The notes below the pieces were generated by a model. That model worked only from the letters and a program-made list of their open reading frames with translations. It did not search any database and was not told the origin of the DNA. Positions 19,018 through 29,891 of a DNA stretch of 64,000 bases are shown piece by piece; the stretch's first letter is position 1, and every line of letters begins with the position of its first letter. A program made the translations under genes and the position numbers. This DNA is from Ornithodoros turicata. Taxonomy: Eukaryota; Arthropoda; Arachnida; Ixodida; Argasidae. Location: contig NC_088201.1 in assembly GCF_037126465.1 (NCBI RefSeq), forward strand, positions 69,896,879 to 69,960,878. Reading direction: 5' to 3'.

Positions 19018-19365
19018 ATTGAAAATCGCTTTCCGGATGCCGCCGCTCTCACAAACTCACTAAGAACAGAACTTCCGGTCCGGGGGCCCAATGAAACATG
19101 AACCTCATGTTTTTGTCACGCACACGGAAATTGGCGGATATCCACTACAACAAGGCTAGATTTCGGCGCCGATTGCGCGAGTTGAGGAGGAAAAGCCAAG
19201 CCGGTTTTCAGCTCCCCATTTGGCAAACTTTGCCGCCGCGCGGTGGCTTGGAGGCATATTATACCTTCGTAATAGATGCAAACGAAAGATTTGTTGAACT
19301 TCTTGTCAGAGTCCCTTTAAGAGTGACATTCCAAAATAGTAGTATTTAGAGGGTACCTGGCGTTA
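19018..19365. other. Upstream region of the disrupted gene; dispersed repeat
   Basis: GC-rich sequence just upstream of the ATG at 19,017 may hold the 5' UTR or promoter of the P2X7-like gene. At 19,290-19,322 the minus strand reads TTAAAGGGACTCTGACAAGA, a block shared with 6793 in the other orientation. No TATA box is evident. Confidence 0.4.
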
Positions 19366-19580
19366 CACAGGGTGTTCAAGATTAAGCTTTCACGAGCGCT
19401 ACGCAAACACAGCGATGACAGGAAACCGGATGATATCTTTACGCTACTTATGTAAGAAACAGGTGCTGCTAATTATGTAGCACCTGTTTCTTACTCAAGC
19501 AAAGGAAAAAATAGCACCAGTTTTCTTTTGTTCGCATATTTATAAAGTGCTAGTGAAAGCTTAATTTTGAACACCCTGTA
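19366..19580. mobile_element. Mariner-like MITE with a strong internal hairpin
   Basis: The left end CAGGGTGTTCAAGATTAAGC and right end GCTTAATTTTGAACACCCTG are inverted copies (one mismatch in about 25), with TA beside each outer CAGGGTG/CACCCTG. At the centre, GTAAGAAACAGGTGCT (19,452-19,467) and its perfect complement (19,479-19,494) form a hairpin. There is no coding capacity. A TA target and CAGGGTG start suggest Tc1/mariner. Confidence 0.75.
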
Positions 19581-19581
19581 T

Positions 19582-22165
19582 GTTGGATGTCCCAGTGCAT
19601 TAACAAGGTATAATATTTCAGGTCTGACTCTGGAAAAGGCACCATATGGAGGAAGCCCTAGATCCCCTTGAAAGCTTGATTTGCTTGCCCAGAAAGATGC
19701 AAGCCCCATAGGAAAGCACTATTGTGGTCTGTCATTATGAAATCACTAATGTTTTTGAAATCGCTATGAGCATGTTTCTTGGCGCAATTTTGTGCTGGTG
19801 AGATCTGGTTATGCTTGTCGGCTCCAATGCAGGGTGTTGCTGTATATGTCGGGAGAAATTTTGACAAAAAGCGTGTCTTTATAGGACATCAGACTTGGTT
19901 ATTCGATAAAAGTACAGGTAGAAATATCCCGCAGAGGCATACAAGGAAATATTGCGAGCAGTGTTTTGTGTCAACAAATTGGCATGGCCAAATTAGAGCC
20001 TCCACAGGGGCATATAAATACAACAGTAGAGTGTCAATCAGCCCATGTAGTCATGATGTCGATACCACTGTCAGGAGTGTACTGATGCTGCATGCAAAAT
20101 TGTGAGCAGGTTTCACCTTGCCGGTTCAGGAGAAAATTCACAGAGAAGTGAAGGTCTTAAAATTTTATAAGGACGCATATGTAAGTACATGTGTAGCTAA
20201 AATGTGTCCTCTCCTGCTTCCAGCACACCACACCAGAAGGGGAGAGCAAATATGCTAACAACCAACATTTCTGCAATGATGATGTACTGTAATATTAGAA
20301 AATATTCAAGGTGACAGCTACTTGTTTTTATGCTCATTTATCATCTGCTAACAGTAGATGTGGCCTTGCGGACTGCCACCGCAAGAGACAAAACACAAGA
20401 AACCTGGCTGCAGACTTTATCAAAGCAACATATTTCTGGGATGTGATTGCTGCCAATACAAGCCCATGGCCATGATTCACACTGTGTTCTCCTTCACTGT
20501 GTGAGCAGCACTGTGTATGTCCAACACTTTGTTTCTTTTCTTCAAACTTATCTGTTATGGGCACAGCTGTGCCTGTACCTCATGCTTTTGAGTCGTTTCT
20601 TTGCATTAAATCCATAAAACTTGTTACGCATTTCCACAAGGATTATTATCCTTAAGGATATCAACTATTAGTTGTGAAGGGCAGATGTGTATCCCATGCC
20701 ACATGTTATGGAAAAAGAAATATTTACTACATTGGGCATGGAGACACAACTCCAATGCATTGATAGCGCAACAGAGCGGAATTCTATTGGACAGTTTAGT
20801 ATGAAAAGCAGAACCACTAGCAGACATTCTTACTGGCGCAGGAAGTACCAACACTGAACAGTTGAAATTACTGCTGTACTTTTGGGCATGAGGTGTGATT
20901 GAAGACCGGAAATGCTACCTGTTACACATAAGGAACAAATAGAGATCATCAATAAGGGAACTGTGATGGAAAGACATGTAGGGTGTGTCTGAGCCGGTGC
21001 AAAGAGAACCAGTAACACAATTACCAGTACAGTGAAATATATGTAGATCACAGGGACCCGTTGTTATTGGTAATGCTGTTTTTCCGCCTTTTACTGCGGT
21101 GCACAAGTACATCGATCTGTCTGAAATGCAGCTATGCTGAGGACAGTCACCACGTGGCAGATTGACATTTGTATCGTCTGTGCTGAATCGTGAGTATCAT
21201 TATGATGTGACTGCAGATGTATGAGAGATCACGTGATCTGAGTACACAGACATGCTCATTTTTTGCAAGATTTCCTGGCGAATCTCACATGCTATGCATT
21301 GTTGACAGCTTTCATGACACTGATGTCATGGCATGGTGGCGACACAGATGTCAATGACACCCCAGGTTTACACTGGTGTGACCTGTGCACTTGTTGTATA
21401 GTCTCACATCCTGTAAGGCAAATCTTAAGAATGGAAAAACACATCCCTGTGTAATCAGGTCACAAGATTTATTACATCTGCATTCACATCCCCATTGCAA
21501 CCATGCTTCTATTTATCATGAATGCCCAAATGCCTGTAATTTCGTTGTGTTGTGTCTGTCTTCAATGTGTTCTAAATGGCTCAGTTCGAGCAATCAGTAC
21601 AGAATAGTAGAAATCGTAGTAATACTACATGAACCAAACCAATGGCTACTTCTAATATACACTCCACTTCACTGTACTTCCAATTATGTTACAACTTCGT
21701 TCTCCTTACACCAGTTCAGGTACGTGCTAAGTGCCAACGGTTTTTCCTTTTAGACATGTCCTGTACATTACCTGAGTGGAACAGGTACTCCCACTTCGCA
21801 CTAGCTCACCTCTGCCTTCACTCGCACTCCACCCCTAAATGCACAGCAGTGGATGAAGGATGAACGCAATATGGGCATACTACCGTCACAAAATTATGAT
21901 GTAATTAAGAGTGTGTGTTATCAGCATCATGACAAATGATTCTAATATCTATGAATCTGTCACTCGAAAGGCTACAGGAAAGAGTGCATAGATGCTGTTA
22001 CAATGCAAGACACTGCAGCACTCATTTACAATTCGAAAGCTTAAGAGGCCATACCAGTCGGGGAGCAACTCCGATTCACGATCTTCCCCGATTCTAGATG
22101 GCGCAACGTTCGCCTCCGACTCCCGAAATAATCCCCATTTTGCATGGGTGACCTCGCGAGTTTAA
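19582..22165. other. No gene recognised
   Basis: About 2.6 kb with short frames on both strands (for example 19,779-20,105 plus; 20,830-21,112 minus) that I do not recognise. There is no inverted or tandem structure large enough to name. It could be intron, UTR or very old repeat. Confidence 0.4.
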
Positions 22166-22180
22166 AGCGACCCGCGCCCT

Positions 22181-22250
22181 CTGCGTTGTTTGTCGAGTGG
22201 TAAAGTGTCGGACTTTGCCACGGAAGCTCCGCAGTTCGATTCGAGACATT
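22181..22250 (+). repeat. tRNA-like sequence (SINE head?)
   Basis: TTGTCGAGTGGTAAAGTGTCGG resembles the A-box side of a Leu/Ser tRNA, and CAGTTCGATTCGAGAC about 30 bases later resembles a B box. A cloverleaf with paired acceptor stem is not evident and there is no TSD, so a SINE relic is more likely than a tRNA gene. Confidence 0.35.
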
Positions 22251-22609
22251 CACGTCTTTTTGCTTGTCTCCTATTGCTACATGAGTACTTTATTTCTATT
22301 ATTTTTTTGTTCTCATATATTTATGCTACAATTATTGTTCTCACAAGTCACTACCTCCTGTACTGACTGATTATGGAATGTTTAGTTGCTCTTCGTATTG
22401 TTTTACTAGTGTATACTTACTGTATGCCGAGTTGCCGACGTCCAAGTGTGATCGGATAGTACGGATGCCGGTATCTCGGAGGCTCTCAATTGGATCTACC
22501 AGCGGCTATAAATTAGGCTATAAACATTGCCTACACACAGCGCTTACAACGCCAGTCTGGAGAATCTAGTGCTCGAAACAGTATTCCTTTTTTTTTTTTT
22601 TTTTTGCAC

Positions 22610-22985
22610 TCGCTTACATAATAATAATAATAATAATTTTACTCAAGAAAGCAAACTACAAATATAATAAAACAGGCCCGTCTAAGCCGAAAAGCTTGTG
22701 GCACTCGCCCTGAAGCAGCCAGCGGCATACAGTTTGACAGTATATGAACATATAAAGGTACTACATCCTATGATAAAGTTGCCGTAGCGCTTTTTTTAGT
22801 TTGTACTTCGATTCGAAAGAAAAACTGTCGAAGGGGAGCTCATGAAAGTTACGAGGTACATAGCATTGCCTGCGACAAAGTCCATATTTTGTGTGTGAGA
22901 AATGCACAACAAAGTTAACCCGCCTGCGTCTAGAAGGGCAGCATTCGCTATCCGGGGTCCCAAAAATGTTTTTACAACATGCAAT
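22610..22985 (-). pseudogene. Possible LINE 3' end with (ATT)n tail
   Basis: The plus strand shows a T-run, then ATAATAATAATAATAATAAT at 22,618-22,637. Read on the minus strand this is an (ATT)n tail preceded by a short frame ending near 22,796 (…FLGPRIANAALLDAG…). Non-LTR elements often end in such tails. The protein text is not clearly RT. Weak call. Confidence 0.3.
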
Positions 22986-24340
22986 TTACCTTGATAATAA
23001 CTCTATTATTCATGCAAAAATGACATTTTGATATGTATATTTCTGGTAAGTAAGCATTATCAAATATCTGAATTCATTTACAAGGCGTTGGTGCAAACGA
23101 CTTTTCAAAATTTCCGTCATGGAACAGACTTCTTATTATTACCTGAAAACTTCAGTAACATATTTGAAAGGCTCCTTTCCTCCATGTTCTCCCTTCTTTT
23201 TTCTTTTACCTTACACCCGCTCAGAAAAATGATGTCAGTCGACAACCCCAGTGACAGGGGACCCCTTTTCTTCTGGTGTACCAGGTTGCAAAATCGTACA
23301 AAGGAGGTGAAGGGCGATAAAGGCTTCGGGTCGACACACGAAAACCAATCAAAAAGATATGGGAAGGTCGAGCGGCAAGGCCTCGCAGCGGGACTGCGGG
23401 AGTCGCGATATTCCCTACATAGTCTTTTTTTTTCCTGAACGCTAAGAGGAACGATTCGACAAAAAATAAAAGGACACATTGGAGAAAAATAATAACTATG
23501 GTCACCTGACAACATAAGAGGTTTTTGTTTGAGTGTGGCAAAAAAGTACAGTTCGGCCTCCTTATTATGTGGGACAGGATAATATATGCATTCCTTTCTT
23601 CTTTTTTTTTAGAAGAATTTCTGAAGCGTAAATTTTTACTCCAGATTTCGTTGTGTTGAATGCTGAGGTCTCAGTTAATTCAATCTAAACTTGAAAACGT
23701 GAAATTCGGTCGTGGAAAAGCTGAAGAACTGGACACCATGTGAGCCAAATTTATGCGTATTTTAGGAAAATCACTATTCTTGAAGGGCAACACAGATGCA
23801 ATTACAAAATTGGGGTTTCCAGAGATGAATATGCGCGCTAGTTGCCAAATGAAGGAATGACCACGGAGAAGTCGTGACAGTGAAGCAGCGACAAAGATAA
23901 CTTCCCGGAATGCAGACGCAGCATTGCGATTTTTTCTATTTTCAAAGTGCTGTCTGTTGACAATACAAAAAAAAACATCTGCTGTACACCTAACATTTTA
24001 TTAATATGCGCGTTGCTCCACACATGCGCATTGCTTAGAACTCAATTGATGTTGACGTTGACGAAAAAAATAATAGGGAGAAATAGGGAACTCAGTAACA
24101 TGCCTCATACCCTAACGACCTTCGTTTTGTGGTTGTACCAATATAGCAGCTGTCTATGAACCAATCAATGTCAATCCGTATTACAGATCACTTCTTTTTA
24201 TTTAGTTATTTTTTTCCTATTCAAAGAAGTACCCGTGAGGTACCGCGTTGGCATCTAGGTTTGACACAGGCGTCTATATTCAGCGACACCTGCGTTGTTT
24301 GCGCTGGCATTGGGACCACTGTACCACACTTTCCTACGTC
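22986..24340. other. No gene recognised; one block related to 26,120-26,400
   Basis: ATTATTACCTGAAAACTTCAGTA near 23,135 and the following CCAGTGACAGGGGACCCC resemble ATTATTACCCGGAAACTTCAGTA and CCCCCAGTGACCCGG at 26,128-26,245, so both regions carry copies of one dispersed repeat. The overlapping frames at 23,028-23,541 are not recognised. Confidence 0.4.
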
Positions 24341-24341
24341 T

Positions 24342-24565
24342 GTGGATGTAATGGCGCAATGGACGTAACAGCTCGTTGTGTATGGTTTTCTGTTGGATGT
24401 AACGGCTCTTTGTATGTACTGACTATGGATGGTATCGGCCAGAAATGGAAGTAAAGTCTCGTTGGATGTAACAGTCGTTTGTATGTAAGAGCAGGGTGGA
24501 TGTAACGACTCGTTTTTGGATGTAAGAGCACGATGGACGTAACGGCGCGTTGGATGTAGTGGCAC
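24342..24565. repeat. Degenerate minisatellite, ~18-20 bp unit
   Basis: About ten imperfect copies of TTGGATGTAACGGCTCGT (variants GGACGTAAC, GGATGTAAGAGC) lie head to tail. They produce the repetitive Ser-Asn/His-Pro frames on the minus strand (24,221-24,565), which should not be taken for protein. Confidence 0.8.
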
Positions 24566-25840
24566 GGAATCGCTCTAACCTAGGTTCCCACCGGGGACGA
24601 TTTTTCCATATCCCGGAAATTACAGGAGCGCTGTTGTGAACAGCTGAGGAAACGGATCATAGCCGATCAAGTGCTATCACATTATTTGTTTAAATTGGGA
24701 GACGGGATACATGCTAATGCACAGTAGAACCATTGAACAAGGAACATAAATGCGGCTACACCCACTGCGCCGCTTGCATTGTGCCGATTACATCTGTTCT
24801 TTCTGTCTCGCAAAGTTTGCTGAGTGCAGACAACGCGGTAAGATTAGGAGGGGATTCTCCAACAACAAATAAATCTTGACTATGACACGAGGTGATTCAT
24901 CACTGGTGATTTTCCAAGGTCCTGCTACCTTCTACTTATTTCTGATGATGTTTTTGATGATGTCTGATGATTTCTTATGATGTTAGCCGCGTTCTTTTAT
25001 AAAGGGGAGTACTACAGAATACTGAGCGCAATAACGCATTACCTTCTGTATTCGTATCAATGAAATGAAACGCAAATGCCCACTATCCTGAGGCTCTGAC
25101 TTCACGCTCGTTGAACGTGGATATCGTCGGACGTGGTTCCCAACTCAACCGGAATACTAGTATTTTCATATATAGTTCTATTTTGTTATTGGTGGCGGTC
25201 AGACAATGATTTTGTAGTTGTTGTCTCATACGTATTTTCAATGCAATGAAACCGCAATGAAATACCTGAATAAGTGGGTGTAGAGCTTTTATAACCCATA
25301 AACATCGGCCCAGAAAAAGATGTAAGGACAACTGTAACACCTGTGTCTGACCGACAGTAGAGAAATACTAGCATCCAGCGAACGATATCGTTAGCGAACA
25401 AATGCAGCGAACTATATCCATTATATGTTGCTTGTTGAATGGAATGTAGATTCAACTACTCATTATTAACACATAAAAAGAAAAAAGCTCCCAATTTCAA
25501 CAAATCCGCAAAGCGAACGATAACATTCGGTCGGCTGTGATGTGCTTCATCGGCTGTCTAGATTTCAGTTCTTACTTGCATCTATATTTCAGGGGCTTTT
25601 AACGCACAATTATCCTCACTTTACCCACCACACACTTTCTTTTCGTTGTAAACATATTGTAGATTATTGTTTTTCATCTTCGCTGGCTGGTCTATTTGCG
25701 AACACCAAATGCTATGCATTCCAGTTATTTGATTTCTAATACAATAGCCACAAAACTTTTTCATAATCTACACCATCCCATTCAATGGTCATTCACTGGA
25801 GTGCTCACCCTGTCTCTCTTTGGCCTTTCCATTTTCAGTC
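24566..25840. other. No gene recognised
   Basis: AT-balanced sequence with short frames. A TGATGATTTCT stutter is at about 24,940-24,985. Nothing is identifiable. Confidence 0.4.
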
Positions 25841-25849
25841 TTCTGACAG

Positions 25850-25925
25850 TCCGGCGTTATGATTTTTTTGTGTTTTGGCTGTCGGCCTTCTGATAGTTCG
25901 GCGTCACGATTTTCGGCCTTTTGAT
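25850..25925. repeat. Short tandem repeat (GATAGTTCGGC family)
   Basis: Two to three copies of a unit like CTTCTGATAGTTCGGCGTCA followed by CGATTTTCGGC. The same text (GTGATAGTTCGGCTTCATGA, TTTCGGC) recurs at 47,385-47,425. Confidence 0.55.
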
Positions 25926-27223
25926 AGGCTCAATCAGCCTAAATAAATGCATTGTATTTAGCAACAGCTATTCAAAAAGAGAAAAAAAAATGGAAAAAGA
26001 AAAAGGAAGCTCCTGAACCCCCTTGAGCTCCACCTTTATGTATAAATGAACAAGATAAAATCAAAGGAACTTCACGGGCGACGAGGTCTCGGAGCACGAT
26101 TTCCGCCTCATAATTGCGCTGATTATTACCCGGAAACTTCAGTACTATATTTTTAGACACTCCTTGGTTTTCACAGGGTACTTCACATTACACCAGACCT
26201 TTCGTTCAGCGAAGACACTAGTTCAGCGAAGAGCCCCCAGTGACCCGGAGCTTCTCCTTATCTTCCTCAGAAGGCCTCCCTTTGTTCGCCGTGCAAAGAC
26301 AGACGGGTACAGGTTTTGGGTCATCCAACGTGCAACTAGCAAGGATTGTCGAAAGATGAAAAATCCAGGGAACCGGTCTGGAAAAATTGGCCGTATCTCA
26401 AAATAACGTGATGGAAGTCCCCGTTGAAAAATAAACTACTGTAAATAAATGTTATCTGGCTGCTTCTGCGCGGAAAATGCCAAAGCCCACTTAGACTAAC
26501 CTGAACATGAAAATGCAAACACCGAACTTTTACCAACCTTATAATCCACTAACTAACGTGCTGTTCCGTCGCGTTCGTTTCATTTATCTCCTATTTCTTA
26601 ATTTTATTTATTTATTTATGTATTTCCGGAATAGCAAGTCGACGTCCCGTTTGGCTGACCTTTAGCCTTTTTTTTTTCCTTTTCGTCTAATAAATATATC
26701 CCCCCTCCCCCGTCGCTGTCGTTGGTTGTCCTTGCTTCGCGAACGTGAATTTGGGTTCCAGAAAAGACTGTTGCTCATTGCGTGGGCGGAAATAATTGTG
26801 CAGCGGCCGCTTGATCGATTTTTCTTATTGGTTCACGTGGAGCGTTCATGAAAAAAAGAAAAAAGGAAATAATAAAGATAAAAATAAAAATAAATCGATC
26901 AATAAAAGAAAGAAAGAGAAACAAAAAATAAAGCTGCAGTTCTAAGTACCGTTATCCTAGGAAACATTTATCTGTGTGTAATCCGCTTGCTGGCTGTTTC
27001 AACATTACGAACATTACGGGCAGTCCTGTTGAACGTTACTGGAATGTTTGTGAAGTCGGCCTTCCACTAACCGTAAATACGAGAGATTCTCGTTAGCCTT
27101 ATGAGACAGTTGACTGAGTAAGCACAAACCCGAAACGGCAAAATCGAGCAAATTGACGTTTCATGTCAAGCTAATAAACTCATCTCACTTCTCTATAAGC
27201 GCACCGAAAAAAGAAGGGGGCGC
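25926..27223. other. No gene recognised
   Basis: A second copy of the block described at 22,986-24,340 occurs at 26,120-26,400. There are A-rich stretches at 25,980-26,005 and 26,850-26,930. No coding family was recognised. Confidence 0.4.
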
Positions 27224-28206
27224 GGATAATTGCTCACCGGACAATTGCTCACCAAAAAACTGCTGAGGCCGGACAATTGCTCACCACAGAACCGTTGAGG
27301 CCGGACAATATTACTCACCGCCTCTTTCACCACACTTATGTTGAGATTTTATTTCGCGTTTATGGCGCTTGATTTTTTTATGCTATAGCTGAACTTCTTT
27401 TTTAGTTGTCTAAGTTGCTTCAAATAGATCTAGGAAATCCACCAGTGAAGAGGGTGAGGCGAGAGGTCGTCCACTTGCAGGCCCGCATGAAGCGTCTTTG
27501 TCAGAACCTGCGTCCATGGGGCGCTCATATAGAATTTTTTCCAAGGGGAGACAGCAAAGTGCTTCCAGTGGGGCAAAGCGTGCAACCACCTCACCTCCTT
27601 CCTTGGGGACGCTGCGGACTGTGCGGGTGTTTACAGGTTCACATTATTATGACATATGAGAAAAAAAGAAATAGTGCACAGTTTTCACAAGTGACCCGGG
27701 CCCCTCTCACGGTACACCCATGCCTGCGTCACCAAGACACAAGCCGCGGGAGATTTAAAAACACATCACTATTTAAGCGCTAAAATTCACGAATTTTCTC
27801 TGTCTGTCCAAGTCGGTCTAGCGAACGAACGCCACATTTTAGCGCCGTTAGGCTTAGCAAGGCGGACACGATTGAACAGCATGTTGGTTAGTTTATTATT
27901 AGGTTAGTCGAAATTCGTTGTTGGCAGTTTCCCGCGCGCGACTGTGCATTTTATAGTCAGTTAACATTTATTTACAGTAGTTTATTTTGCAACGGGGATT
28001 TCGGTCGGAGGTACATCAAAGTTCAGTTAACATAAAAAAAGTCAAGTATATGAGCGCCATGAACGAGAAATAAAATCACATCACATAAAAACGCGAAATA
28101 ACATTATATATAAGTGCGGTGAAGGAGGCGGTGAGCAATTGCCCGGCTTCAGCGGTTCTGTGGTGAGCAATTGTCCGGTGAGCAACTGTCCGGTGAGCAA
28201 TTGTCC
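27224..28206. mobile_element. Long-TIR DNA transposon with iterated GGACAATTGCTCACC termini
   Basis: The left end begins GGATAATTGCTCACC followed by GGACAATTGCTCACC and two further variants within 100 bp. The right end is the inverse with three to four copies, ending GGTGAGCAATTGTCC at 28,206. Inverted arms continue for about 170-190 bp (CACAGAACCGYTGARGCCGG, ACCGCCTCYTTCACC, then a TTTATTTCGCG/GGCGCT block). The central about 600 bp includes a plus-strand frame at 27,406-27,783 (PVKRVRREVVHLQARMKRL…) that is basic and helical but not a transposase I recognise. Flanks show no convincing TSD. The long TIR suggests a Mutator-like or other cut-and-paste element; the superfamily is unresolved. 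Confidence 0.75.
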
Positions 28207-29133
28207 TGGATCCAAAAAGAAGAGTTTTATTGGTCTCGGTGGTCTCTTACACGGGCCGCGACAATGCTGGCTCGTCTACCCAACGTACCCCCCCCCCCCC
28301 GACAATGCTGGCTGACGATAATCCCTTTACGAGCAGCTAAGTAAGCTTTTGTTCTGGTCTCCAAGGCCATGCCCTAAGTCCGCTGTCCATGAAAGTAAAG
28401 AGGAGAGAGGGAGCACTACAGTGCGCGTGCGCGCCGCATGGTCGGCGGATGGATACGGCCAAAATGTTCCGCGCGGTCTTTCCTGTGCTACGGCTAGAGG
28501 GCGACACAGAATGCCGTGGTTTACGGGGCTTTGAGACGGTATTTATCCGTACTCACGTTTCATGCTTTTTTTAAACGGAAAGTGGTAGACATATAAATTT
28601 GATGTCTATCGATTCCTGAAATATTTCCAGAGAAAGTAAATGGAAAGTTTTTCCGAAATGTCTATAGAAGTTTAATAAAACCTGTTCAAAGTGGGAGGAG
28701 AAAAATTGTGTATTTTTTTCGCATTCGTGACGTCGCCGTAAAATACATACGACATGTACTAGAAATCTGGTAGCGTAATGCTCTTCATCTCGTCTTCCTC
28801 TTTATGATGAAACCACCCGCGTCAAAATCTGCGCGGCGGTTACCGAGAGAAAGCATAAAAACTGTTCCATAGGAAATACATTGGGACGGAGAGCTGGTAT
28901 GCCCTCTTAAAGCTTCCTTCCTTCACATCATCACGAGGAGAATATGTGGCACCTCAAGCATACTACTTTTACTGCATAACCGGCACGGAATGCCTGTGAC
29001 ATATGTTACACATTCTTATTTAGTTTGTTTCAGGTAAGCAGTTCTTCAATGCTATACGTGAAGAAGACTAAATGTTGCAGGGGGGGGGGGGGGGGTTCGG
29101 ACTCGCTCAAAAAAGCGTGACCACAAGGGAGCT
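28207..29133. other. No gene recognised
   Basis: A C-run is at 28,290-28,301 with a duplicated GACAATGCTGGCT text on both sides (28,260 and 28,302). A G-run is at 29,080-29,095. No coding family. Confidence 0.4.
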
Positions 29134-29891
29134 GCCATCCGTTGGTCATGGAAGCCGTTGCCTTCCGTTGACTGCTTCATTCTGCTAAACTTGATGTGCT
29201 CGTTTTCCTAAATTCATCACTTGTTATCTCAAATCGGCGTACTATGTGCGTACCTCATATGCATTTGTTAAACAAATAAGCAGTGAATATTTTGTCACAA
29301 CATCATTTGCTTGTGTGCTGTCGTGCGTTCGTCACTTTATTATCACGAAACTCGAGCGACCAGAGCATGGAATGGCGGGTGGTTTCGTTTTTGCCACTTC
29401 CGGTTCCCGTTGGTTCGCAGAGCAGCATGAAGATGACGGTTTACTGTGTGTGTTTATTTTTGGGTTACTGTTGTCTTCAGAAATACATGCCTCAATTCGT
29501 TACCATGGGTAACGATTTATTGATTTCGCTCGCAAAGCATACAAACGCCACTTCAACACGTCATAGACAGTAAACATCTTCATCTGTGTCGATGGAAGCG
29601 CGAAGTGTTTGCGGTGTCGCAGGTAATCTCAAAGATAATTTATGATTCACGTTTGATATGACAGTGTTTAATTTATTTGTGATTCCGATAGCACTACCCA
29701 GTTCTGCACGTATCCCGAAGATTCGTACGTACTCAACGGCTTTGCATGTTTGCATCGCTTCCCACGCTGGACGTCGTTTCTCCGTTTGTTATCCCACCTG
29801 ACTGCACAGGGTTGGCAACAAACGGAGCAGCTCCGCTGTAGTTAGGGGGCAGAAATTCGTCCACTAACACTGTCCATGACCAACGGATGGC
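29134..29891. repeat. Region bracketed by a perfect 19-bp inverted repeat
   Basis: GCCATCCGTTGGTCATGGA at 29,134-29,152 is the exact reverse complement of 29,873-29,891. The 720 bases between contain frames at 29,246-29,573 (plus) without recognised homology. No flanking TSD was seen, and inverse similarity does not extend beyond the 19 bases. It may be a worn DNA transposon. Confidence 0.45.

Noticed and set aside
23028..23541. Overlapping frames of 106-136 residues on both strands
   Set aside because: Mutually antisense frames without recognised motifs; part of a dispersed repeat seen again at 26,120-26,400.
24221..24565. Repetitive minus-strand protein
   Set aside because: It is the translation of a degenerate minisatellite.
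29246..29573. Plus-strand frames as a transposase inside the 19-bp inverted repeat
   Set aside because: No catalytic or DNA-binding motif could be seen.
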